NCBI GenBank assembly: GCA_025094145.1
Contig: JALLLS010000016.1
Span: 1 to 64,000, forward strand
Direction: 5' to 3'
From: Spinellus fusiger
Lineage: Eukaryota > Mucoromycota > Mucoromycetes > Mucorales > Phycomycetaceae
DNA length: 64,000 nucleotides
Position 1 is the first letter of the stretch, and each line of letters starts with the position of its first letter. The translations under genes were made by a program, and so were the position numbers. Below the pieces are notes generated by a model. The model was not told the origin of the DNA. It ran no database searches and saw nothing but the letters and a program-made list of their open reading frames with translations. Positions 12,601-23,440 of the stretch are shown in pieces.

Positions 12601-14022
12601 AAGGTTATTGTTGTAGAAGAAGCTGCTGAAATGCTGGAATCGCATATTGTCACTGCACTGACACAATCCCTCCAGCACTTGATCTTGATTGGGTAAATGA
12701 GTGATGGCTTTTGTTTTGTGTAGTTTGTGTGATTTGAATAAGTACAGATGAGCTTATGAATGAATTCAACTGTGTCTAGTGATCATCAACAACTTCGTCC
12801 TTCTACGGCTGTTCATGATCTTGGAACAAAGCATTTCTTGAACGTGTCCTTATTTGAACGATTGGTCAATAATAACCTTCCTTACTCCCGACTATCCTTC
12901 CAAAGACGCATGCGACCCGAGATTCGTTGTCTCATTGACCCTATTTATACTCACCCGCCTCTCCATGATCATCCTGATGTTCACCACCTTGAACCTATCC
13001 GTGGCATGGACATGTCTCTTTTCTTCCTCAGTCATAACGAACCTGAAGGCCATATGGAGGATACAGCCTCTAAATTTAATGCTCATGAGGCTGATATGGC
13101 AGCTAGACTCTCCACTTATTTGCTATTACAGGGCTATGAGCCTGAGGACATTACTATTATTACCATGTATTCTGGTCAGCGTTCTGTTATCAAAAAGGCT
13201 CTTCGCAAAGAGCGTCGATTGAATGTAGATCCTGGGCTTATTCATGTAAGCAGTGTGGATGGTTATCAAGGTGAAGAAAATAAGATTATCATCTTATCTC
13301 TCGTCAGGAGTAATACTAGTGGTATGATTGGCTTTCTTAAGATTGCTAACCGTGTCTGTGTGAGCTTATCACGTGCAAAGAATGCAAGTATAGAGAGGGA
13401 GAGAGAATGTGTGTGTGTTCTTTTGTTAGTGATGAACTTACTTAACTCACTAGGGCATGTACATTCTGGGAAATGCTAAGTTACTATGCGAAAAGAGTGA
13501 TCTGTGGAACGAGATTGTGTCTAATTTGGAAGAGAAGCCTACACATAACATTGGCCTTCAACTGACCCTCAAATGTTCACAGCACAATGAATTGACTGAG
13601 GTTCGATGGCCTGTAGATTTCACCGCTGTAGAGGAGGGTGGATGCACAAAGCCATGTGGACAGATACTTGATTGTGCTCATCAGGTAACAGAGCAGAAAG
13701 AAAGAAAGAAAGAAAGAAAGATAAAGGACTATTATAGATGGTTTACAAAATGACTAACAAAATGACTAACAAATAGTGTACTCTCAAATGCCATTCTTAT
13801 GGTCATGATCTGGTACGCTGCCAATACCCTTGTCATAAAGTAATCCAATCCTGTGGACACCCCTGTACCCGACGATGCTTTGAACCATGTGGCAGCTGTT
13901 TGACGCCTTGCAAACTAAGACTCCCCTGTGGCCATGAAATAGAAAGGGAGTGCGGGCATATTAAGAGATTAATGGAAAGACCTCTGTCTTTGCGCTGCGA
14001 CTCATGTGTTAATCGTGTGTAA
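9681..14022 (+). CDS. ZNFX1: ZNFX1-type superfamily 1 helicase with NFX1 zinc fingers
   Basis: Ten exons join in frame into about 1,262 residues: 9681-9733, 9787-10483, 10531-10839, 10875-10908, 10973-11248, 11311-12521, 12565-12692, 12780-13383, 13454-13684, 13777-14022. Order: a ZNFX1-like N-terminal region (YDSVDQYLYTHFELMRQDCL, SAYFEAYRHIL); Walker A GPPGTGKT; TNHALDQFL; Walker B VIVVEEAAEMLESH; GDHQQLRP; the SF1 motifs VDGYQGEENKIIILSLVRSN and ANRVCVSLSRAK; then Cys/His-rich NFX1 fingers (KCHSYGHDLVRCQYPC, CGHPCTRRC). Relatives are human and worm ZNFX1, fission-yeast Hrr1 and Neurospora SAD-3, which act in small-RNA silencing. The intron at 13384-13453 is GC-AG. The ATG 9681 (MPPKHTQKK) is supported by a 53-bp in-phase intron. 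It lacks the long N-terminal extension of human ZNFX1. Confidence 0.9.
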
Positions 14023-14812
14023 AGAAAGAGAAAAAAAAAAGATATAACATGGAGAAATTAGGATTTGAAATCCCTCTTAACGGAATTGCAATAATATGAG
14101 AAGGGAAAGAGAAAACACTCTCCAGGCTACAGTCTTTTATTCTAAAAGGAGACGAATTGTAATTATTATTGACCAATGAGAAGTCGATTTGAGAAGCAAG
14201 AGTAAATTGAGACGAATCAATGATAGTTTTTATAGACAGAATTGTTTGTGGATGTTTTGCCTGTAGACATCTTTTTAAGTATTTTCATTGCCCAGTTTTT
14301 TTTTTTTTTTTTGGATAATGGTGTACACGAAACCAAGCCAGTGATTATTTGACTTAATTTTATTTTACCATTGAGCCAAGGAATGGTGTGAGAAGTGAAC
14401 AATGGATAGAAGAGATGTGTAATAGTGTCATTTGAAGTATGATTACAGGATGAAAAGATTAGGAACCAGTCGATGCTAGGTGTAGTGAGTAGTGAGTAGT
14501 ATAGAATACACTATAAATTACACTCTATAGAATACACTATGTATACTCTCTCTACAGAGAAAGACCATCGAATCTTTCTATTTCTTTTACAGTCGTGACT
14601 TGTATATCCTCATTACAACAATACCTACCACAACACAGGTCTTTTATCGCGGTCTTTCGTATAGACAAATGATCATTTTGTATCACATAATATTGCCAAT
14701 AAATGATCATTTGCTGCATTCTTTCATTTAAAAATATTCCATCTTTCTCATTTATTTATTTTTATAGCAACCTCTAGTGCTTATTGCCTTCTTTTCCCTT
14801 GTGCTTTCTTTT
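14023..14812. other. Intergenic region
   Basis: AT-rich, with a T-run at 14297-14313. Positions 14165-14230 resemble the left end of CACACC copy D near 47985 (shared CGATTTGAGAAGCAA), so a short degraded repeat fragment may be present. A likely 3' splice site lies near 14767, just before the next gene. I found no Cys-rich exon that could supply a Zn2Cys6 domain. Confidence 0.4.
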
Positions 14813-17032
14813 ATGCCATTTGATACAGTGAATAGATCTCAGAAACAGATTGGAGTCAATAATACCTGTATCGATGAATTGCTGAATTCAACCTGGGGCT
14901 ATGCAGCCTCAACAGACCAGCTTAGTGTAGAGAGTATGAGTGACTTTGCCTATCCAGAAGAAGCAAGTGAATACACTTCTTCTGGATCTCCTGGATGTTC
15001 TCAGTATTCTTATGGGATAGCTGATATCAAAGAAGAAAGTCTGTCGCCCACTTCCTCCGAGAATACATTTACAAAGTCTCTTGATAGTACATTGTCATTA
15101 AAATCCGACTTTTGCAGTGTTAGTAACGCCCTTTCCCAGTTCAACCTCTCCTACACCGACTTTGGCCTTCACATGGAAGCTAATATTGCGAGTGCCTCCG
15201 AATTGCGCTCTCTCATCGAAGCATTTAGCCAACTCTGTAAGCCTTCTTATAATGTACCCAACGACTCCAAATATTTTGATCACTCTGCTGTTGTACATCG
15301 TAATACATCTTATAAAGCAAAGCCAGCCAATTTCTTTGCCACTGCATCTCTGCTTGGTCAAATCGGGGAACCAAGTCCTTACAAGGGAAAAATAAGCCTA
15401 CGAGAAATAGTAGATGCTTGCATTGATACTTACTTTACTTGCTGGGTGAAATCCAATACTGTGCTGAACAAGGATGAGTTCATGGTTTGGTACAATCAGC
15501 AGCTGTTACCTGAAGACACTGTCATCGTAAACGCTATCTGTTCATTTATATTTGTGCATATGGTACTCCATCATCCCAAGTCAAGTATTAGCCAGATATT
15601 GGCTCACCAGGACAGAGTGGAAGAACAAGAGGAATTCTTTTTCAACAGGGCTCGAGATGCTCTTTCACAGACATTTGATCTTCCTCATAGATACACTATT
15701 GTTGGTCTGCTCTTAATGAGTGTACGTGCAGAGGTCAATAGATGCCATCACTACATTGGCATGGCAGTGTCCATGCTACACCAACTGGAGATATATCCAC
15801 GCATGATCAATGATGAAAATGAAGATGAGAATGCATTTGCCAAAGAAATGGACACTCGCCTTTGGTGGTTTGTATGGTGCATTGATTTCTCCCTATACTC
15901 TGCAGGAATGTCCAAGAATACACCACAAACACGCTTACCAGGAAAAGTATCTTTACCACGCATATTTGAACAGGACATTGATGGAGAAGAGCACAGCGTC
16001 TTGGCCTACACGCATTGTATTGCTATCTGGCAGATTCAGGCAGATATTGTTTCGGCTGTTTATGAGAAAGATACTGATATGACACTCCAGCAGTTCAATG
16101 ACTACGACACTCGTCTTGTCAACTACAGAACATCTTTACCCCACTATCTACAGTTTGATGTTGGATTTGAGTATGGTAGTGAAGAACTCCTTGTAGCTTG
16201 TCTGCGTGTCAACACTGAACTGAATGCTACTCGTATACTTCTTCATAAACTGTTTTTACCAGAGACTGCAGATAACCAACCAAGTCAATTCTCATTACAA
16301 TCTCTTAATGTTTGCCTTTTTACTGCGCTAGTTCAGCTAAGAATCTTTGTGGCATGCCATCAATCTACTTTCACTCGGTGTGCCTTTGACAGAGATGAGC
16401 TGTGGCGATCTGCAGAGATTATATCAACCGCTATGGACATTTACCGAAATTGTAATGAAGAAATGCAGCGCTTGATTCTTACTGGCATCAGCAAGGCAGA
16501 GTTCAATGGTGGACTTGCAAGGGCTCTTGACATCATACAAGGTGCACCCGAATATAAAACATCTAGTAAGAACTGGCTTCAAGTGCACGACTGGCTTCAA
16601 GCAGAAATTAGACGCCACCACATGTATGGTATCAAGTCAATAGAGGTAGCCAAACCTCTAGATTACTTTTTCTCTAGCCTCAAATCATCTTCGAAACCAA
16701 CAGCACACCGAAATTCACGTAAAAAGTCAAAATCTCCCTCTGAGGATGCCAAATCAATGCTTTCTGTTTTGTCTTTTCCACCAGTTGAAAGCTCTTCATT
16801 ACTTAATTCTGGATTTTTATCTACTCGCATAAGTTCAGAAAAGAAGAACACCTATTCAAATAGCACTCCATCTGTACAATTCAATGTTTATACACCTAAG
16901 CAAAAGTCAACACAGCATGCAGGGAACACACATTCAATAGCGAATGTTTATGAAAAGAGTCAAGCTCGGTTTCGATATTTTAATCCTCGAAAGATGAACA
17001 AATTCTTATTTATTGATGAACATCCTATGTAA
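14813..17032 (+). CDS. Fungal-specific transcription factor domain protein
   Basis: A single open frame of 739 residues from ATG 14813 (MPFDTVNRS). The frame is open a little further upstream but only with a GTG. The first ~130 residues are Ser-rich and acidic. Residues roughly 250-480 match the fungal transcription-factor middle homology region: LLMSVRAEVNRCHHYIGMAV, then DTRLWWFVWCIDFSLYSAG followed by LPGKVSLP. The C-terminal ~120 residues are basic and Ser-rich, probably disordered. This domain usually follows an N-terminal Zn2Cys6 cluster, but no such Cys pattern is visible here or just upstream. It may act through a partner, or a distant first exon was missed. Target genes cannot be inferred. 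Confidence 0.8.
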   Translation: MPFDTVNRSQKQIGVNNTCIDELLNSTWGYAASTDQLSVESMSDFAYPEEASEYTSSGSPGCSQYSYGIADIKEESLSPTSSENTFTKSLDSTLSLKSDFCSVSNALSQFNLSYTDFGLHMEANIASASELRSLIEAFSQLCKPSYNVPNDSKYFDHSAVVHRNTSYKAKPANFFATASLLGQIGEPSPYKGKISLREIVDACIDTYFTCWVKSNTVLNKDEFMVWYNQQLLPEDTVIVNAICSFIFVHMVLHHPKSSISQILAHQDRVEEQEEFFFNRARDALSQTFDLPHRYTIVGLLLMSVRAEVNRCHHYIGMAVSMLHQLEIYPRMINDENEDENAFAKEMDTRLWWFVWCIDFSLYSAGMSKNTPQTRLPGKVSLPRIFEQDIDGEEHSVLAYTHCIAIWQIQADIVSAVYEKDTDMTLQQFNDYDTRLVNYRTSLPHYLQFDVGFEYGSEELLVACLRVNTELNATRILLHKLFLPETADNQPSQFSLQSLNVCLFTALVQLRIFVACHQSTFTRCAFDRDELWRSAEIISTAMDIYRNCNEEMQRLILTGISKAEFNGGLARALDIIQGAPEYKTSSKNWLQVHDWLQAEIRRHHMYGIKSIEVAKPLDYFFSSLKSSSKPTAHRNSRKKSKSPSEDAKSMLSVLSFPPVESSSLLNSGFLSTRISSEKKNTYSNSTPSVQFNVYTPKQKSTQHAGNTHSIANVYEKSQARFRYFNPRKMNKFLFIDEHPM

Positions 17033-17199
17033 ACTCCCTATTCTCTTATTTTCCTATTCTCTTATTCTATGCTATGTTTATTCTTCCTTTTTATTCACTT
17101 TTGATACAGTTTCTAGTGACTCACTATCTGTACATTGCTTTTATGATAAAGTTGATCTATCTTAATTCAAGTTAATAACAGGCTGTCTGTCATTTCTTA

Positions 17200-17952
17200 A
17201 GATATTTTACCTCATTCCATCATTGGAGTGGTCTCTAGCCTTTGTTTGATGAAATACACCCTTCTGTCCCTCCTAATGACTTTGTTGAGATGGGCCCACA
17301 GATGCTCAGTTGTATTGAGATCGAGACTATATAATGGCCATTAAAGAGTCATTGTTATACCCTTTTGCTACTCTCTAGTTGAGTTGCTTTACTCATATGG
17401 GATCTAGCATTGTTCTCCTATAGGTGGTAACTGACTCCAGAGTCAAGGACAGAGAATTAATTGAGTTTATGGCCGTAAACATCTCCCAAGGCATCAATGT
17501 AGTTGTAGGAGTTTATCTTATTCCACTACAATCCATCTCCCAACACTCTTCCCCACTAAAACAATGCCATACCATCACTCCACAACCTTCAAACTTCTTC
17601 TCCAAGACATTCTTTGGATGGTGCAGACATTATAAGAAAAGAAGTGTTATGAGAAGAGAAGAGAATAATGTTTATTGTTTCTGGTATAAAAAATAGCCTG
17701 GAAATTTAAAATAAAAAAAAATAAAAAAAAAAGAGTGATTACTTTTTGAATGTCACTATGTCTTGTCTTTACAGCCAATTCTATACTTTCTAATTACAAA
17801 GTCAATAGTCACTGCTTAAACAGGCAAGTAGAGTTCGAAATAGCTCATTTAGACAGCGAAGAGGTATTTTTAAACACATTAGCCAATCATAAGAATATTG
17901 CAATTCTATTCTCCGTATATTTCTTTTTATATCCCAAAAATCTTTGGGTGTG
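17200..17952. mobile_element. Truncated CACACC-TIR element (copy G) with a Tc1 remnant inside
   Basis: Positions 17756-17952 match the terminal ~200 bp of copies B and F, ending CTTTGGGTGTG then TA at 17953. The opposite terminus was not found. Inside, about 17215-17690 on the minus strand is a decayed Tc1 transposase: VMVWHCFSGEE, then QENNARSHMSK, then DLNTTEHLWAHLNK, broken by stops. The plus-strand ORF 17424-17696 is its antisense shadow. The element end lies 5 bp from the stop codon of the neighbouring SDR gene. Confidence 0.7.
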
Positions 17953-17959
17953 TATGGCA

Positions 17960-19037
17960 TTATACATTTTGATACTCTGATAACTTCTCATCATCCCAAG
18001 AATAATATCTACCCGAGAGCTCATGTGATGCCTTGACAGCAAGAGCAACAATTACATAGGCTGGTACTCCTGGATTCAATAGCTTACCCTGCTCATACAG
18101 AGTAGCAAACTTATGGTAGTCTTCTCCCATAGTATATTTACCTAACAAAATAAATACAAAAATTAAGGAGTGTGCCTACTTATTTCATTGAAGATATCTC
18201 TCATTTCTATAGTATTACCCATTTCTCGAAGACACCCTTGCATGTCAGTATCCACAGTACCAGGACGAATAGCAACTGATGTAATATCAGGTTCCTCTAC
18301 TGACAAAGTAGAAACTAAATGGTTGATCACAGCCTTGGATCTAAATAGTCAAATATAAATCCACTCTCTTGGTATTAGGTTAAAGAAAGAAAAGACTCCA
18401 CACAAGTCCATTTCCCTCTTACGCTCCATAAGCACCCCATGCCTTGTATCCCTTTGAAGATGCACCTGAAGACAGCATCACGATAGACCCCTTGGATTGG
18501 CGAAGGTAGGGAAGGGCCAATTGACAAAGCTCCACCACTGAGAAGACATTGATATCAAACAAACTATGGAATGTTTGTATGTTTTTTTTTCATCATCAGC
18601 ATACATACTCTTGGTCAATACACATGTATTTTCACAAAATAGATTCTATAAGGTTACCGCTTGAAATCCTCCATTTTAACATTGGCAAGTGTATGCACAG
18701 GCTCAAGGGCCCTTGTGGTTTATAAGTCATTCTGTTGTGCTGTCAAGTTATTGACACCTTACCCAGCGTTAAAAATGATACTGTCCAACTGTCCCCATGT
18801 GTCTATGGCTTCTTTGACGGCTCTTTTTGATGTAGAAAGATCAGTCACATCTCCAACAACTGTTACCAATGCCCTGTCTTTTCCTAGTGTTGTAACCTCC
18901 TGTACCAACGACTTCAACTTTTGCTCATCCCGGGCCACAGCCACAACACGAGCATTAAATTGAGATAGAGCTATGATAGTGGCAGCACGCCCAATACCAC
19001 GAGAAGCACCAGTAACAATAATCACAGGAGAGTTCAT
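17960..19037 (-). CDS. Short-chain dehydrogenase/reductase
   Basis: Five exons (19037-18763, 18711-18658, 18563-18423, 18340-18180, 18141-17960) join in frame to 270 residues, the usual length of classical SDR enzymes. The N-terminus has the nucleotide-binding motif VTGASRGIG. The catalytic Ser lies in IVMLSSGASS and the Tyr-Lys pair in AYGASK, the Ala-Ser-Lys being made across an exon join. IRPGTVDTDM is the usual post-catalytic loop. It resembles the fungal SDR group of yeast YIR035C-type proteins; substrate unknown, probably NADP-dependent and cytosolic. The gene runs towards the transcription-factor gene, and its 3' untranslated region must enter transposon copy G immediately after the stop codon. 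Confidence 0.9.
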
Positions 19038-19104
19038 ATTCCAATGTTTATTCTAATAGATAAGAAGGAAAGAAGATGTCACCCATTCAGCTGTTCGGAG
19101 CATT

Positions 19105-20942
19105 TTAGTCCTCGGTCTCTTCTACAATTAAAGTGGCGCTGGGCCAGAGTCCCTCTTGCTGAAAAAGAAAGCAGTCCGAGGAAGGTGGGTAGGTGACCCG
19201 AGGATAAGACGACACAATGCTAAAGTCATAAGTGTGTTCATAGTCCTCGGGAGGATCCACCCACAAAATAGCCTCATTGCGTTCTATTAGTGGATACACA
19301 GCTATGAATTGATACAGGGTCTGAACAGAATAAGTAAGTGGGTGACTGTCTAAAACATACACACACACACACAGAGAGAGAGAGAGAGGACTTACCACAA
19401 GAGGTGCGTGGGCATGGAAAGAACGGACAAGACGAGTCCCATTTGCCAGTCGAAAACTCAGTCTTGTTACTTGCGGATGTTTAGGATGAGGCTCTTCCTC
19501 CAATTGAGAATAGAGATAGGCAATGTACTGGTCTTTCTTCTCTTGCAGCGTCCGTTGCATGGATTCCATTCGCTGTGCCTCTAGACGAGTTTCTTCTTGT
19601 GCCAGGGCCAGTGCTTCCATTTCCTCTTTCTCCCTTTGTTTCTTTTTGAAATAAAACAGTACCCAATGTAAGCTCATCTGCAATTTGGATAGACTAAAAT
19701 TACCTTTTCTTGGTCTGCACGTAGACTCTCTTGGTAGGCCCTTGCTTGTTCTCTTAGCAATTCTCTTTCCCTTTCCCTCTTTCTTCTTTCTGATCTCATC
19801 CGGGTGTACACAGGTGCATGTCGTTCTTGCACTGCTACCATACGGCGTACAATGTCTTGGGCTGAGATAGCCCCCTCCATTCGATCAGCCACTACCAATT
19901 GGGTTGGGATGGCTCCTTCTCCACTGTTAGCAGCTACAGGAAATGCCAACAGAGCAAGGAAAGGATAGGTGGTAGCCTGTAGCAGACTGCTCACTAATGC
20001 ATAAAAGTCATTCACCCATAGCCGCCTATCTACTCTACCTTGGAATGCTTCTGGATCTGATACACTGCCCATCCACACCAATACATCCATGCGTTGTACT
20101 GCTTCCATCATATCTTCTGATGTCAACGTCTCACTGTCCACCCACACCATAAGCGTCAATAAACGTATACATACATACATACATACATACAAAAAGAAAG
20201 AAAGAAAACTACCTGCAGAATGTGTGGGTAGCATCATGCTCCTCACTCTGAAGAATGACTAAGCACAACTGGAGATTCTTTTGGGCTGTCTTTAATACAC
20301 TCGTATAGCTATCGGCATGGAATGGAACATGGCTACTCCCATACTTCTTCTCAAAAGAACGCACCACTGCTGCCGCTGCTCCTTGAGGATCTGTAGGGAC
20401 AAACAGAGGAAAACTAAAGCGAGGAACAAGACGAGCTAAAAACAATACATAAACAAACAAAACAAACAAACAAACAAACAAACAGAAAGAAAGATCAACA
20501 AAAGATAGTATACCAGCCCCATTGTTTCTTACACTTATCAACACTTACTAGCCAACGACAAAAGAGTCAGTGCCAGTCTCCAGGTAATATGCATTGGCCA
20601 CCGTAGCCAAGACACATGAGGAGCTGGCAATGGAGAAGCAGTAGAGTCCTTGGTTTATAGTGTCAACATTGACTTGGTATTCTTTCTTCTCTTGTACTTA
20701 CAGGTCGCTGCCACTGTCCAGCATTAAGACGTCGAGCGTCATGAGTGTCTTCAGGCATACTATCCTTCAATACAACGCCCTAATGTGTCAATAATCACTA
20801 CTCACTACTCACTATTCAACACACACAAACACACACACACAATGTATGTTCTATGTCTCTACACTGTTCATAGTGCAGATGAACTGTATACTTGCTTGTT
20901 CTGCTAGGAGTCGCTGGTGTTCATTCTTAGTCGAGTCCATGG
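19105..20942 (-). CDS. FAF2/UBXD8-like UAS-UBX domain protein
   Basis: Several exons on the minus strand give, in order: a hydrophobic stretch ([20 protein letters not shown]) like the FAF2 membrane hairpin; a UAS domain ([41 protein letters not shown]); a charged coiled coil ([28 protein letters not shown]); and a C-terminal UBX domain ([26 protein letters not shown]). Family members recruit Cdc48/p97 to the ER or lipid droplets in protein degradation. I place the start at ATG 20942 ([15 protein letters not shown]). The next exon begins [10 protein letters not shown], using either a GC donor after AEQ or a GT donor after MNS; both are in frame. The N-terminal UBA domain of FAF2 is not recognisable, so it is lost, diverged or in a missed exon. 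Confidence 0.82.
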
Positions 20943-21061
20943 TCTTTGTGCAGAACCTCTCGAAGGATTGTCGGGGTTTGTTTATAAAAACAGGCGTCAC
21001 TAGCATAAGCACAACAATTCCCTCTTCTTTGGTCATTCATTCTTTTCTCGCCTTATTGATT
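20943..21061. promoter_or_regulatory. Shared divergent promoter, FAF2-like and LSM3
   Basis: Only about 119 bp separate the start codons of the FAF2-like gene (minus) and LSM3 (plus). Both 5' regions must overlap here, making a bidirectional promoter likely. No individual factor site is called. Confidence 0.55.
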
Positions 21062-21490
21062 ATGACAGAAACTGCCACCACTGCTGATATGGGTGCTGTT
21101 GAAGAACCCCTTGACCTCGTACGACTGTCTCTTGATGAGCGTATTTATGTTAAATTACGAGGGGATCGTGAATTAAGAGGTGTTCTTCACGTAAGTAGAC
21201 ACCCTTGAATGAAGACTCACCACTCTAGGGCTATGATGGTCACTTGAATATGGTGTTGGGTGATGTTGAGGAGATTATTACTATTGTGGATATTAATGAA
21301 GAGACCTATGAGGAAGTGATCAGGGTAATCATAGCTACACAAGAGAAAGACAGGATTAATTCTGTTGGTAGACGGTAGTGCGTAATTTTGATATGCTGTT
21401 TGTGCGTGGTGATGGTGTTATTCTTGTAAGTATCAGTGGGTGACCTGCATTGACCCTGTTGACTAGGCCTCTCCACCTTCTCGTACATAA
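21062..21490 (+). CDS. LSM3: U6 snRNA-associated Sm-like protein LSm3
   Basis: Four small exons (21062-21190, 21229-21324, 21372-21425, 21467-21490) join in frame to 100 residues, the normal LSm3 length. The sequence contains the Sm1 motif ([25 protein letters not shown] across the first join; conserved core YDGHLNMVL), the LSm3-specific ETYEEVIR, and the Sm2 motif ([11 protein letters not shown]) before SPPSRT. LSm3 is part of the Lsm1-7 ring, which drives cytoplasmic mRNA decapping, and the Lsm2-8 ring, which binds the U6 3' end for splicing. Confidence 0.97.
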
Positions 21491-21606
21491 TCAGCAGGAT
21501 GAATAAAAGAAAGAGACAAAAGAGTGGCATGGTAGTGGTTGTGTTTATTAGTGAATGAAGAGAGAAGTAACCAATGCAACTACTTGTAATGAAGAGAGAA
21601 AGATTA

Positions 21607-23273
21607 TTAATGAATGCGATTCTCTAATGTCCATTTTTCTCTTTGCAATTTTGACTGGAGTGAAGGAGGATGCTGTGATGGGTGTGCAGATGGAGGATGC
21701 TCTTGATACTGGTATTGGTATTGGTAAGATGCCTGTTGTTGGTTCTGTTGGCTTGGGTGCTGCTGGCTTGGGTGCTGGTTCTGCTGCAGCGTATGTACTT
21801 GTTGAACCTGTTGTACTTGTTGGTGTTGGCTTGGGTGCTGTTGACCTTGTTGACCTTGTTGACCTTGTTGACCCTGCATTTGCTGGCCTTGTTGGCCTTG
21901 CTGGCCTTGTTGACCCTGCATTTGCTGGCCTTGTTGACCCTGCATTTGCTGGCCTTGTTGACCCTGCATTTGTTGGCCTTGTTGGCCTTGTTGGCCTTGT
22001 TGGCCTTGCTGCATTTGTTGTGCTTGCTGCTGTGCTTGCTGTGCTTGCTGTGCTTGCTGTACTTGCTGTACTTGCTGCAACGCATGCACTTGTCGTTGTA
22101 CTTGTCTTTGCACCTGTCTTTGCACTTTCTGTTGCCGCCTTTGGGCTTTTGCACTAACATTGGAAGGAAGTGCATCCATCACAAGTGGAGGCGATGTATG
22201 ACCATGCAATTGATGGTATCTCAGCCCATTCATTGTCTTGTATGCCTTCTTGCACCCTACCATCTGGCACTTGTAATGCTTCTCGTGTACTACACTCTTG
22301 GCGGCTGTCATATCACTTGTCACTGCTAGACCATGCCCAGAAGATCCCTTGGCCTCTCTCAAATGATACTGTAGTCCATTAATATTCTTGTATTTCTTTT
22401 GGCAATTGGGAATAGCACAACGAAATGGCTTTTCTATTCCCTCTAAGCTTGGATGGTTGTTCTTCATATGATAAAACAACCCACTGGAGGCTGAGAAACT
22501 GGTATAGCACCCAGGCACATCACAGCCATAAGGTTGCAGACTGTCTGGATCATAGTTGTTTTGTGTTAACTGTGTGTTTTGGAATTGTACAAGCACAGAA
22601 GGATCTTGTAAACTAGCACAGTTGTTGAGCATAACAGTAGTAGCAATAGTAATAATAAACAAACTACACTCTAGCTTACCGTCCAACATTTGACTCTTGC
22701 CATACAGTGCGATCGCGAGGTTTGCGTGAGAGCACTGTTTTTGCCGTGGTTGAATTGAGAGGAGGAAGGGTGGTGGGTAATTCTGAACAAGGCATAGTGG
22801 AATTCAGTGCCATCTTACCAACATCGCCTGGATGGTAGGCCATAGGAGAGGGTGCCTACATATGAATATCTGCTACAGTAAAAGAGGGAGTACTTACGGT
22901 TGAATACTGTCTTATGGGCTGTCCTTGTCTTTCTTGCGGCACAGTTGGGCGGGTGGGGGTGCAGTCATAGGAAGAGTAAACAAGATCTTTGGCTGGTGAG
23001 TGGGCGATGGGGGCATGTCGGGCTGAACTGTACTGATATTGCACTGAAGATGACCCTTCTATCTTCATAAGAGAAGGAGAAGATGGCATGGACGTGGTAT
23101 TTTGTTCTGTATGGGACTGTGTAGGAAACGTCATGGCTGACAAGTGGCCCATGGTCTGTTGCCCAGAAACACTGTGGCCATCTGAAAGTGGAGAACTATA
23201 AGGCTGTTGTTGCTGTTGTTGCTGTTGTTGCTGTTGTTGCTGTTGTTGGTGGTGGTGCTGTTGTTGGTGGTGC

Positions 23274-23328
<55 letters not shown>

Positions 23329-23440
23329 GATAAGAACGCGAATATTGGTAGGACTGCTTTGGAGCCTGCTGCTGACCCGTAGTATAAAGAGGATACTAAA
23401 AGTAAGTTACCATGACACTACTCCTTGGACAAGTTACCAT
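21607..23440 (-). CDS. SFP1-like C2H2 zinc-finger protein with long polyglutamine tracts
   Basis: Exons 23395-22898, 22855-22680 and 22612-21607 join in frame. A start-codon-only first exon (ATG 23440-23438, then GT, intron of 42 bp) gives MYPLYTTGQQQ and 560 residues in total; an internal start at 23152 is the alternative. After a Gln-rich N-terminus come three C2H2-like fingers: CDVPGCYTSFSASSGLFYH, CAIPNCQKKYKNINGLQYH and CQMVGCKKAYKTMNGLRYH. The spacing and the KKxYKxxNGLxYH form are typical of Sfp1/JAZF1-type split fingers. The C-terminus is very Gln-rich, with repeated MQGQQGQQ units. In yeast Sfp1 controls ribosome-biogenesis genes under TOR. The link here is by finger similarity only. 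Confidence 0.85.
21825..22080 (-). repeat. Gln-rich coding tandem repeat
   Basis: Imperfect tandem units code MQGQQGQQ and QQAQQ/QQVQQ on the minus strand at the C-terminal end of the SFP1-like protein. Plus-strand ORFs across it (21555-22157, 21682-22329) are Leu/Val-rich shadows of the repeat. Confidence 0.9.
23203..23331 (-). repeat. Polyglutamine CAG/CAA tract near the N-terminus of the SFP1-like protein
   Basis: About 130 bp of CAA/CAG (GTT/GCT on the plus strand), broken by a few CAC, code poly-Gln with some His. The plus-strand Val- and Leu-rich ORFs here are shadows. Confidence 0.93.

Noticed and set aside
21555..22329. Two plus-strand ORFs of about 200 codons, Leu/Val/Gly-rich
   Set aside because: They are antisense to the Gln-rich repeat of the SFP1-like gene; their composition follows from the repeat.
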